From Haemophilus parainfluenzae (GTDB lineage Bacteria; Pseudomonadota; Gammaproteobacteria; Enterobacterales; Pasteurellaceae): 64,000 bases of DNA. The notes beneath the pieces were generated by a model. It had not been told where the DNA came from, did not search any database, and was given only the letters and a program-made list of their open reading frames with translations. Location of the stretch: NCBI RefSeq assembly GCF_014931395.1, contig NZ_CP063120.1, positions 1,967,501-2,031,500 of the forward strand, given 5' to 3'. A program made the translations under genes and the position numbers. Of the stretch, positions 8,436 through 16,404 are shown in pieces. Every line of letters begins with the position of its first letter. The first letter of the stretch is position 1.

Positions 8436-9445
8436 TTTCGCCCTCTCAACAATAAATAGAGGAAAAATGGGGCGCCACAAGCAGAAGTTAAAATCCCGAT
8501 GGGAAGTTCAATGCTTGCAACCGTGCGGGCGAGTGTGTCAGTGAGAAGTAAAAAACTCGCGCCAAGCAACAAGGATGTCGGCAGCAATAAAATAAAATTG
8601 GCACCCACTAATAATCGCGCGATATGGGGCACAAGCAAACCAACCCAGCCAATAATCCCCGTAATGGAGACCGCACTTGCGGTACAAAGCGTAGTGAAAA
8701 TAATCAAAATATAACGCGTACGTTGGATAGGAATACCGAGGCTTTTAGCCTCATCTTCTTCTAAAGCGAGCAGATTTAAGCGCCAACGCAATAAGAAAAG
8801 CGGCAGAATACCGAGTATTAAAATAGGGGTAAGTTGACTTAATTCTTTTACGCCAACAGCCGTGAAACTGCCTAATAACCAAAAGGTAATCGAAGGTAAT
8901 TGGGTGAAAGGATCAGCTAAAATTTTTAACAGTGAAATGCCCGCGCCAAGTAATGAACCGATCGCAATCCCCGAAAGAACTAAGACCAAAATCGGATCTT
9001 GATTGCGGCTTCTGGATGCGACCATCGAAACACATAACACCGCCAAGATACCGCCACTAAAGGCAAAAAGCTGCACGTAAAACATCGGTAAATTGTAGAA
9101 AATCGCCAATGACGCACCAAGCCCCGCACCGCTTGAAACCCCTAAGATATCAGGAGAAACCAACGGATTTTTAAACATCCCTTGATAAGTCGCACCTGCG
9201 GCGGCTAATGCGGCCCCCACTAAACAGGCGACAAAAATACGTGGGGTACGAATATGCCAAAGCACCGTTTCAACAGAAGAAGGCGTTCGGCATTCCGTTT
9301 CAAATACACAGCGAATCGCTTGTCCCAGTTGAAGGGGAGAAATCGGAAATCGCCCTACATTCAACGAAAGCAAAATGGTGCCGACTAATAAAATCACTAA
9401 CGAAGTGAAAAAGAGTTTGGGATTACGTTGAACAAAATACGGCAT
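8432..9445 (-). CDS. ABC permease, FecCD/BtuC family
   Basis: The 337-residue protein has about ten hydrophobic helices and the family signatures HIRTPRIFVACLVGAALAAAG, MFKNPLVSPDILGVSSG and GWVGLLVPHIARLLVG. It parallels MolB in length and layout. A 2-base gap separates it from the binding-protein gene upstream, and a 4-base ATGA overlap joins it to the ATPase gene downstream. The operon (binding protein, permease, ATPase) diverges from the TonB-dependent receptor operon, with which it presumably cooperates. Confidence 0.87.
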   Translation of the reverse strand: MPYFVQRNPKLFFTSLVILLVGTILLSLNVGRFPISPLQLGQAIRCVFETECRTPSSVETVLWHIRTPRIFVACLVGAALAAAGATYQGMFKNPLVSPDILGVSSGAGLGASLAIFYNLPMFYVQLFAFSGGILAVLCVSMVASRSRNQDPILVLVLSGIAIGSLLGAGISLLKILADPFTQLPSITFWLLGSFTAVGVKELSQLTPILILGILPLFLLRWRLNLLALEEDEAKSLGIPIQRTRYILIIFTTLCTASAVSITGIIGWVGLLVPHIARLLVGANFILLLPTSLLLGASFLLLTDTLARTVASIELPIGILTSACGAPFFLYLLLRGRK

Positions 9446-9447
9446 AA

Positions 9448-10446
9448 CTATTTCACATCATGTAGCAATTGAGTCGCTTGCTCTGGGGTTAATTCAATCT
9501 GATAGAACACGTGATAAAACGTTTGCACTTCTTTTGTAAATTCAGTCATAGGTTTACCGCTAACTAAATGCGAGACCCAACGCACCCCAAGCAAACGGTT
9601 CACACTAGGTGGCGAATCTAACCAACCAAATGGATTATTCGGGATTAAAAAAACTTGTCCATTTTTGACCGCACTTAACTGTTGCCATTGCGGATTCTCT
9701 TTTAAGGTTTGCAAAAACTCTGGGTATTGGCTAAAAATTACATCAGGATTCCATAATAAAAGCTGCTCCATCGAAACCTGCGTAAGCCCTTTATGATCGC
9801 CTTCTACCACATTTTTTAAACCCACGATTTCAATGGCTTCTGTATGAATAGAGCCTTTTTGCCCTGTTTGTAGGCCATCTGCACTACGAGCTAAATAGAA
9901 GGTTTTGGTCAATTTAGAGGCATTTTCGACCGCTTGTTTAAGGGTTTCTTCGGCATACTTCGCTTGGGGTTCTGTAAGATTTTCTACACCTAGCACTTTC
10001 CCCAAATAACGCAAACTCGTCGGTGTTTCACTGAGTTTGCCATCTAGCAACAAATAAGGCACGCCCGTTTGTTCAAAAGTTCGTTTTGCTTGATCGATAT
10101 AATTTGGGGTGACATTACCTACATCAATAATTAAATTCGGTTGTAATGCCACAATTTTCTCTGGCGAGAGCGTGCTGCCTTTTCCGGCAATTTTTCCTAA
10201 GGTTGGTAAAGATTGTTGTGCTGCAGGGAACAGTTTTCCGCGTTTTTCCATATTAAATCCCGCTAATCCTAGTAATTTATTGGGCGCGCTTGAAAGGAGC
10301 AATACATCAGCCGGATTACCCGCACTTAATACTTTTTCAATTTTAGCTGACGGAGGTAATTCCCCCGCCAAATAAGCGATTTCTTCTGTTGCAAATGCAC
10401 TGGTTGATACACAAAGCACAAGTGCAATACCTATCCATTTTTTCAT
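9448..10446 (-). CDS. Periplasmic substrate-binding protein, BtuF/FecB fold
   Basis: The 332-residue protein has a signal peptide (MKKWIGIALVLCVSTSAFA) and two lobes of the vitamin B12/siderophore binder type: LSPEKIVALQPNLIIDVG and LLLWNPDVIFSQYPEF, plus NGQVFLIPNNPFGWLDSPPSVNRL near the C-terminus. It is the first gene of the importer operon running to 7686. It faces the receptor operon across a 145-base region holding two ModE-like boxes. The substrate is not established; context suggests a molybdate- or tungstate-related ligand, but an iron chelate cannot be excluded. Confidence 0.83.
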   Translation of the reverse strand: MKKWIGIALVLCVSTSAFATEEIAYLAGELPPSAKIEKVLSAGNPADVLLLSSAPNKLLGLAGFNMEKRGKLFPAAQQSLPTLGKIAGKGSTLSPEKIVALQPNLIIDVGNVTPNYIDQAKRTFEQTGVPYLLLDGKLSETPTSLRYLGKVLGVENLTEPQAKYAEETLKQAVENASKLTKTFYLARSADGLQTGQKGSIHTEAIEIVGLKNVVEGDHKGLTQVSMEQLLLWNPDVIFSQYPEFLQTLKENPQWQQLSAVKNGQVFLIPNNPFGWLDSPPSVNRLLGVRWVSHLVSGKPMTEFTKEVQTFYHVFYQIELTPEQATQLLHDVK

Positions 10447-10492
10447 ATTCTTCCCTCTTTTAGCGATTTAAAATGAGATGACTTTATTTTAA

Positions 10493-10516
10493 CGCTATAT
10501 ATTTTTTAACATAGTA
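10493..10516 (+). promoter_or_regulatory. ModE-like box A, divergent promoter region
   Basis: Reads CGCTATATA-N6-AACATAGTA, a 9-6-9 imperfect inverted repeat. It overlaps a possible -35 (TTTAAC, 10505-10510) of a rightward promoter whose -10 would be TAGAAT (10529-10534). It also lies close to a possible leftward -10 TAAAAT for the binding-protein operon. Confidence 0.55.
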
Positions 10517-10539
10517 AATAAATTTTGGTAGAATGTCAT

Positions 10540-10563
10540 CGTTATGTTTTTTATTATATAACA
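10540..10563 (+). promoter_or_regulatory. ModE-like box B, upstream of the TonB receptor operon
   Basis: Reads CGTTATGTT-N6-TATATAACA and is preceded by AT, so the flanks ATCGTTAT and ATAACAT also match the ModE pattern. It covers the predicted transcription start about 50 bases before the first gene. This is the most symmetric of the four boxes. Confidence 0.65.
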
Positions 10564-10591
10564 TTTATTATTCATAGCTAAAGGTGAAAAA

Positions 10592-11107
10592 ATGAAATGG
10601 GATGTGATTTATAAGTTTTGCTTGCTTTCTATGCTCATTGCAGGATTGGTAGGCATCTTGTTCAGCGGCTTAGGGATCTACTTTCAGTGGCCCATTCAAG
10701 GCATCTTTCAGTTGCATTTAGGTTCGGCGTTACTGCTTATTTTGGGCGTGGCTTTACACTTCTTCAATCGAAAAAATAAAGCGGTCAAAATTGTACAACA
10801 ATTTACCGATTTAGTAACACATAATCGCTATCCCACCTATTGCAATTTAGATCGTTTGATTATGACGTTTGAACACTTTTCAATTCTGCAAATTGCGGAG
10901 CAACTTCAGCTCAACCCTTCGATTTTATTCTCCGAATTAGCTAACGGAAAAATAAACTTCAGCGATGCTAACCGCACTTTACGAGAAAATTTCCCTCATA
11001 ATGATGAAAAAATTTTCGCCGCGATCACCATTGCATTGAAGTTACGCTTCAACCCTAACCTAAAAGGATGTTCCAATGGAAAAGAAACTGCTTTGCATCG
11101 CCATTAG
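10592..11107 (+). CDS. Small two-helix membrane protein of unknown function
   Basis: I do not recognise this 171-residue protein. It begins with two hydrophobic helices (about residues 8-34 and 38-58), followed by a soluble domain rich in helices. The segment FEHFSILQIAEQLQLNPSILFSELANGKINFSDA looks like a DNA- or protein-binding helical bundle, but I see no diagnostic motif. AAAGG lies a few bases before the ATG. Its last 32 bases overlap the start of the receptor gene, so the two are probably translationally coupled and functionally linked. A role as an inner-membrane partner or regulator of receptor-mediated uptake is inference. Confidence 0.7.
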   Translation: MKWDVIYKFCLLSMLIAGLVGILFSGLGIYFQWPIQGIFQLHLGSALLLILGVALHFFNRKNKAVKIVQQFTDLVTHNRYPTYCNLDRLIMTFEHFSILQIAEQLQLNPSILFSELANGKINFSDANRTLRENFPHNDEKIFAAITIALKLRFNPNLKGCSNGKETALHRH

Positions 11108-13064
11108 TTTGGCTTGCTTGCCTGCTTATGCCGAAAATGTATTTACCCTTGGTCAAATTGAAGTCATCGGTGAAAAATCAAGTGATCTCAGCACCGCTCG
11201 TATTGACCAGGCTGAATTACAAAAAAATAACCAAGATCGTGTGTCTGATGTAGCAAAAAGCACACCGGGTGTGTTTGTCGAACATGGCGGCGCACGCAAC
11301 GAATACAACTTACTAGTACGTGGTTTTAATGCTCGCCGCGTACCGGTATTTATGGATGGTATTCCGGTTTATGTTCCTTATGATGGTGAAATGGACTTGG
11401 GGCGTTTTACCACCTTTGATTTATCTCGTATTGATATTTCTAAGGGCGCAAGCTCTGTGCTTTATGGCGCAAATACGATGGGTGGTGCCGTGAATTTAAT
11501 TTCTAAAAAACCAACTCAACCTTTCGAAGGTTCTATTGGCTATGGCTTTTCACACGGTAAAAGTGGTGGCACAGCAACCAATAAAACAGATTTTAATTTA
11601 AGCACTAAACAAGAACTATTCTATGCGCAAATAAGTGGTTCTTTTATTGAAAAACAAGGCTTACAACTCTCTCATCATTATCAACAAATCAATCCAAAAG
11701 GCGATGATGGCGGTCGAGCCGAAAATTCTAAACAACGTGATAAAAAATTAAGTTTGAAAGTTGCTTATACACCAAATGAGCATGACGAATACGCACTGGC
11801 GTTCTCCACACAAAAAGGCACCAAAGAATCACCTTTCTATTCTGGATCTGATAGTTTTGAACGCTATTGGCGCTGGCCGATGTGGGATAAAGACAGTATC
11901 TATTTCCTTTCCCATACTGAATTTGGCGCCCACAATCTCACGCTAAACACGAAAGCATTTTACGATACCTTTAAAAATGACCTACGTGCTTTTGATGATG
12001 CCACATTCAGCACTCAAAAGAAAAAATCAAGCTTTAATAGCTATTACCGTGATTATTCCTACGGTGCAGGCTTTGATTTAGGTGGCGATTTAACCTCCAA
12101 AGACCGCTTAAAATTCTCTACCCTCATTAAATATGACGTGCATCGCGAACATAATGATGATGAACCTACCGAAGTCGATAAAGATCGTACCTACAGCTTT
12201 GGTTTAGAAAATACTCATCGTTTTAATGAGCAAACCTCACTGATTACTGGTATCAGCTACGATAAACGCGATGCCAGCCGTGCAGAGAAATTTGAAAAAC
12301 AATGTGTTTCAACTCACCAAAAAAATGCGATTTGCCCGTTTGATATCGGTAATAAACACGCCTTTAATTATCAAATCAAACTTGCCCATCATTTCTCTGA
12401 ACATGATGAATTTACGCTAAGTTTTGCGAAGAAAACACGTTTTGCCACCATGAAAGAACGTTATTCTCGCCGATTTGGTCGTACTGAGCCGAATCCATTC
12501 TTAAGCCCAGAAACCGCTTACCATTACGAAGCTAGTTATATGCATACCTTTAGCGATTGGTTAAGAGTGGATAGCGCACTTTTCTATTCTGAAGTAAAAG
12601 ATGCCATTGAAGAAGTCGCGATTAGCAAAAAACTCAATCAATATCAAAATGTAGGCAAAGAAGCCTTTAAAGGTGCTGAATTAGCCGTGAATCTTTTTGC
12701 AACAGATAATTTAACGTTAGGGGCAAATTACACCTATACTCATGCAAAAAATAAAACCCAAGATACCATTGTGAAGAATGTGCCAAAACATAAATTCTTT
12801 GCATTTGTTGATTGGAAAATATTACCAAACCTTTCACTTTATGTGAGCCAAGAAGCGGAACATGGCCGTTATTATTTAGATGGCGGTGAAACCGTGAAGC
12901 TCTCTGGTTTTGGAAACAGCAATGCGAAATTGATCTATGAACCGGTTTCAGGATTAAGTGTAGAAGCTGGGGTATCAAACCTCTTTGATAAAAACTACGC
13001 TTACCAAGCTGGTTACCCAGAAGAAGGACGTGTTTATTTCGGCAATATCCGATATAAATTCTAA
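11076..13064 (+). CDS. TonB-dependent outer-membrane receptor
   Basis: The 662-residue protein starts with a signal peptide (MEKKLLCIAISLACLPAYA) and a TonB-box-like stretch (LGQIEVIGEK). The plug domain (RVSDVAKSTPGVFVEHGG, then VLYGANTMGGAVNLISKKP) is followed by a beta-barrel that ends in the canonical aromatic residue (GNIRYKF). AAGGA lies eight bases before the ATG. No TonB, ExbB or ExbD gene is in the window. It is divergent to a BtuCD-type importer and lies within a molybdate/tungstate island, under a ModE-like box rather than a visible Fur box. The substrate is unknown: a siderophore is the family default, an oxyanion or its chelate is what the context suggests. Confidence 0.92.
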   Translation: MEKKLLCIAISLACLPAYAENVFTLGQIEVIGEKSSDLSTARIDQAELQKNNQDRVSDVAKSTPGVFVEHGGARNEYNLLVRGFNARRVPVFMDGIPVYVPYDGEMDLGRFTTFDLSRIDISKGASSVLYGANTMGGAVNLISKKPTQPFEGSIGYGFSHGKSGGTATNKTDFNLSTKQELFYAQISGSFIEKQGLQLSHHYQQINPKGDDGGRAENSKQRDKKLSLKVAYTPNEHDEYALAFSTQKGTKESPFYSGSDSFERYWRWPMWDKDSIYFLSHTEFGAHNLTLNTKAFYDTFKNDLRAFDDATFSTQKKKSSFNSYYRDYSYGAGFDLGGDLTSKDRLKFSTLIKYDVHREHNDDEPTEVDKDRTYSFGLENTHRFNEQTSLITGISYDKRDASRAEKFEKQCVSTHQKNAICPFDIGNKHAFNYQIKLAHHFSEHDEFTLSFAKKTRFATMKERYSRRFGRTEPNPFLSPETAYHYEASYMHTFSDWLRVDSALFYSEVKDAIEEVAISKKLNQYQNVGKEAFKGAELAVNLFATDNLTLGANYTYTHAKNKTQDTIVKNVPKHKFFAFVDWKILPNLSLYVSQEAEHGRYYLDGGETVKLSGFGNSNAKLIYEPVSGLSVEAGVSNLFDKNYAYQAGYPEEGRVYFGNIRYKF

Positions 13065-13068
13065 AATA

Positions 13069-13107
13069 AAAAACGGGCAACTTGTAAAAAAGGTTGCCCG
13101 TTTTTTA
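13069..13107. terminator. Bidirectional terminator between receptor gene and hldE
   Basis: ACGGGCAAC pairs with GTTGCCCGT. An A-run precedes and a T-run follows, so it can serve both converging genes. Confidence 0.85.
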
Positions 13108-13115
13108 TAAAGTTA

Positions 13116-14546
13116 TTAATCTTTCAGCGCTTTGATTTTTTCAATCACATTTGTAGTTGAACAGCCATTTTCGAAATTCAATACACGAACATCGCCACCA
13201 TTCGCCCACACTTCTTTGCTGCCTGCAATCTCTTCTGGTTTGTAATCGCCGCCTTTCACCAATAAATCCGGTAAAATCTCACCGATTAAACGTTGTGGTG
13301 TATCTTCATCAAAAGAAACCACCCAATCCACTGATGCTAAACCAGCCAATACTGCCATACGTGCATTCAGATTATTAATTGGACGGTTTTCACCTTTTAA
13401 GCGTTTAACTGAATCATCTGTATTCACCGCAACAATTAAACGATCGCCAAGTTTGCGAGCATTTTCTAAGTAAGACACATGTCCTGGATGAAGAATATCG
13501 AAACAACCGTTTGTCATCACGATTTTCTCACCGCGCGCTTTAGCATGAGCTACGGCAATTTTTAATTGGTTTTCTGACATAATACCGAAGCCTGTTTCAG
13601 AACGGCCATGGATTGCATTCTCTAATTCCACAGTAGAAACGGTTGATGTACCTAATTTACCGACCACAATACCTGCTGCCACATTGGCTAAGTAGCAAGA
13701 TTCTTCAAAAGAACGGCCATCTGCAAGTGCGGTTGCTAATACGCTGATTACGGTATCGCCTGCCCCCGTTACATCAAATACTTCTTTTGCAAGCGTTGGT
13801 AAATGGAATGGCTCTTGATTTGGACGAAGTAATGTCATACCTTTTTCAGAGCGCGTCACTAAAAGTGCGGTCAATTCAATGTCAGAAATTAATTTTAAAC
13901 CTTTCTCAATAATTTCTTCTTCTGAATCACACTTACCAACCACCGCTTCGAACTCTGACATATTTGGTGTCAATAAAGTCGCACCACGATAACGCTCAAA
14001 ATCTGTGCCTTTTGGATCGATTAACACCGGCACGTTCGCTTTACGTGCAATTTGGATCATCTTTTGCACATCTTTTAACGTGCCTTTACCATAATCCGAA
14101 AGCACTAACGCACCGAAATTTTTCACTTCAGCTTCCAATTTCGCTAGCAACTCTTGGCATTCTACGTTTTGGAAATCTTCTTCAAAATCCAAACGAAGCA
14201 ACTGTTGATGGCGAGATAAAATACGTAATTTCGTAATGGTTGGGTGAGTATCCAATGCCACAAAATTACAATCAATTTTTTGATGCTGTAATAAATTCGT
14301 TAAGGCTGAACCTGTTTCATCCTGACCAATTAAACCCAAAATTTGCACGGGCACATTAAGAGAAGCAATATTCATCGCCACGTTTGCTGCACCACCTGCT
14401 CGTTCTTCGTTATTTTGCACGCGAACCACAGGAACCGGTGCTTCTGGCGAAATACGATTAGTTGCACCAAACCAGTAACGGTCAAGCATCACATCGCCTA
14501 ACACTAATACTTTCGCTTGATTAAAATTGGCAGAATATTGAGCCAT
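13116..14546 (-). CDS. hldE: Bifunctional heptokinase / ADP-heptose synthase
   Basis: The 476-residue enzyme of LPS inner-core biosynthesis phosphorylates D-glycero-D-manno-heptose 7-phosphate at C1 and later adenylylates heptose 1-phosphate. The N-terminal ribokinase-like domain (residues 1-315) has GGAANVAMN and the catalytic motif VTGAGDTV. The C-terminal nucleotidyltransferase domain has [12 protein letters not shown] (HxGH motif) and the late [11 protein letters not shown]. Length equals the fused E. coli enzyme. It is divergent from lpxL, which also serves lipid A/LPS assembly. Two uptake words lie inside the gene. Confidence 0.97.
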   Translation of the reverse strand: MAQYSANFNQAKVLVLGDVMLDRYWFGATNRISPEAPVPVVRVQNNEERAGGAANVAMNIASLNVPVQILGLIGQDETGSALTNLLQHQKIDCNFVALDTHPTITKLRILSRHQQLLRLDFEEDFQNVECQELLAKLEAEVKNFGALVLSDYGKGTLKDVQKMIQIARKANVPVLIDPKGTDFERYRGATLLTPNMSEFEAVVGKCDSEEEIIEKGLKLISDIELTALLVTRSEKGMTLLRPNQEPFHLPTLAKEVFDVTGAGDTVISVLATALADGRSFEESCYLANVAAGIVVGKLGTSTVSTVELENAIHGRSETGFGIMSENQLKIAVAHAKARGEKIVMTNGCFDILHPGHVSYLENARKLGDRLIVAVNTDDSVKRLKGENRPINNLNARMAVLAGLASVDWVVSFDEDTPQRLIGEILPDLLVKGGDYKPEEIAGSKEVWANGGDVRVLNFENGCSTTNVIEKIKALKD

Positions 14547-14643
14547 TTTGAAATCTCTCTGTTGGAATAATAAAAATTTGGTGTAATTTTACCACAACTC
14601 AAATTTGCGATAAACTACACGCCGAACTAACCAGAAAAGAATT

Positions 14644-15579
14644 ATGAAAAACGAAAAACTCCCTCAATTTCAACCGCACTTTCTTGCCCCTAAATACTGG
14701 GGCTTTTGGCTTGGTGTGGCGATTTGGCGAAGCCTTTTGTTACTTCCCTACCCAATTTTACGTCACATCGGCAACGGATTAGGCTGGCTTTTCTCAAAAT
14801 TAAAAGTGGGAAAACGTCGTGCGGCCATTGCCCGTCGAAACCTTGAACTCTGCTTCCCAGAAATGTCTGAGCAAGAACGTGAAGCCATTTTGCAAGAAAA
14901 CTTACGCGCCGTTGGGATGGCGATTATTGAAACCGGCATGGCATGGTTTTGGTCTGATGCCCGAATTAAAAAATGGTCAAAAATTGAAGGCTTAAATTAT
15001 TTAAAAGAAAATGCTCAAGACGGCATTATCTTTGTGGGTGTTCATTTCCTCACTCTTGAGTTAGGTGCGCGTATTGTGGGCTTACATCATCCTGGCATAG
15101 GTGTTTATCGTCCCAATGACAATCCTGTATTGGATTGGTTACAAATTAAAGGTCGCTTACGTTCAAATAAAGATATGCTGAACCGAAAAGATCTACGTGG
15201 AATGTTCAAAGCTTTACGCAAAGGTGAAACCATTTGGTATGCGCCCGATCATGACTACGGGCGAAAAAATGCCGTATTTGTGCCTTTCTTTGCTGTAAAA
15301 GAAGCGGCAACTACTACGGGCAGTTATTATCTACTTAAGTCCGCGCCAAATTGTAAAGTTGTGCCTTTTGCCCCATTGCGTAATAAAGATGGTTCAGGCT
15401 ATACGGTCAGTATTTCTCCTCCAGTGGATTTTTCCGATCTTTCAGATGAAACGGCGATCGCTGCAAGAATGAATAAAGTCGTGGAAAAAGAAATTTTAAA
15501 AGGTGTGGAACAATACATGTGGCTCCACCGCCGATTTAAAACACGTCCAACTGAAGATGAGCCAAGTTTGTATTCGTAA
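14644..15579 (+). CDS. lpxL: Lipid A lauroyl-type acyltransferase LpxL (HtrB)
   Basis: The 311-residue inner-membrane enzyme transfers a secondary acyl chain to Kdo2-lipid IVA. One membrane segment lies near residues 20-45. The catalytic HX4E motif is seen in VHFLTLELGARIVG, and the acceptor-binding region follows as GVYRPNDNPVLDW and WYAPDHDYG. It is divergent from hldE, as in H. influenzae where htrB neighbours the heptose gene. A second member of the family (LpxM) is at 39.9 kb. Assignment between LpxL and LpxP rests on this context. Confidence 0.94.
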   Translation: MKNEKLPQFQPHFLAPKYWGFWLGVAIWRSLLLLPYPILRHIGNGLGWLFSKLKVGKRRAAIARRNLELCFPEMSEQEREAILQENLRAVGMAIIETGMAWFWSDARIKKWSKIEGLNYLKENAQDGIIFVGVHFLTLELGARIVGLHHPGIGVYRPNDNPVLDWLQIKGRLRSNKDMLNRKDLRGMFKALRKGETIWYAPDHDYGRKNAVFVPFFAVKEAATTTGSYYLLKSAPNCKVVPFAPLRNKDGSGYTVSISPPVDFSDLSDETAIAARMNKVVEKEILKGVEQYMWLHRRFKTRPTEDEPSLYS

Positions 15580-15603
15580 AAAAGATGGTCTACTAAAAAA
15601 ACT

Positions 15604-15646
15604 GAAAAGGCGAGATACTATAAAAAATCTAGCCTTTTATTTTATA
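15604..15646 (+). terminator. Probable terminator after lpxL
   Basis: AAAAGGC and GCCTTTT form a 7-base stem around a long AT-rich loop and are followed by ATTTTATATT. The loop makes it weaker than the other terminators here. Confidence 0.5.
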
Positions 15647-16244
15647 TTAAATAGACTATTTTTTTGGAAAAATACTCCTTACCTAATAACCAGAGATATC
15701 GATCAATTTCTTTTAAGTTAAATCCCTCTAATTTATAATATCTTTGAAAATTTAACAAAATTCCTTTAAATTTTCTGTAATTTTTTAAATCTTCCTTTTT
15801 AAAGGGTGAAAATTTATCTACTTTATTAAAATAAAGGAGAACTTTCTCCACATAGCTATCATAAATTGGAAAAGCAATTGGATTATGATGACTACAATAT
15901 TTAGTCGCAAAAGAATAAAAATACCTCTTGTTATCACCAATTTTTACATTTCCTAACTCACGAACTAATTTGATATCACCAGCCTTTAAACGTTTATCTA
16001 GATCTTTAATACTTAAAATACGTTTTGCCACAGGATAAATAGCAAATATTCTTGTGCTATAAAAATCATTTAAACATGATGCCTTTAATAAAATATCAGT
16101 TATTTCAGAATTTCCAGGTAATAACTCTAGAAAAAGTTTATTTAATGCCCTTTCTTGTGAAGTATAACCTTCAAGATTTATCCATTCATCTAGATATTTA
16201 TTAACTTCTGAAACACTTGGTTTAGGAGGTAAAGACTTTTCCAC
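15642..16244 (-). CDS. Orphan AT-rich protein, possibly of the OGG/HhH-glycosylase fold
   Basis: The 200-residue protein is not one I can name. The stretch FATKYCSHHNPIAFPIYDS resembles a motif I associate with small bacterial proteins annotated as OGG-fold (8-oxoguanine glycosylase-like). I see no convincing catalytic lysine-aspartate pair. The gene is clearly more AT-rich than its neighbours, contains no uptake word and uses AT-rich codons, so it is probably acquired. It has no evident operon partner; 160 bases separate it from the terminator and LRR gene to the right. A defence role is possible but unsupported. Confidence 0.55.
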   Translation of the reverse strand: MEKSLPPKPSVSEVNKYLDEWINLEGYTSQERALNKLFLELLPGNSEITDILLKASCLNDFYSTRIFAIYPVAKRILSIKDLDKRLKAGDIKLVRELGNVKIGDNKRYFYSFATKYCSHHNPIAFPIYDSYVEKVLLYFNKVDKFSPFKKEDLKNYRKFKGILLNFQRYYKLEGFNLKEIDRYLWLLGKEYFSKKIVYLI

Positions 16245-16340
16245 ATTTTCTCCAATACTTGAAATTAATATAAATATGGGAACACAAAAACGAATAAGTA
16301 ATATTTACTTCTATATACTTGCCATCCCACAATAAAAATA

Positions 16341-16376
16341 ATAAACACCGCATGTATTACACACGGTGTTATTTAT
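16341..16376 (-). terminator. Terminator of the leucine-rich-repeat operon
   Basis: AACACCG and CGGTGTT pair around an imperfect loop. On the minus strand it follows the LRR gene and ends in TTTATTATTTTTATT. Confidence 0.7.
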
Positions 16377-16404
16377 AAAGTCAGTCAATCGTAAATCCAA
16401 CTTG

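Noticed and set aside
12667..13080. 137-residue open frame opposite the TonB receptor gene
   Set aside because: It lies wholly antisense to the conserved barrel end, has no ribosome site and its peptide resembles nothing; a shadow of the real gene.
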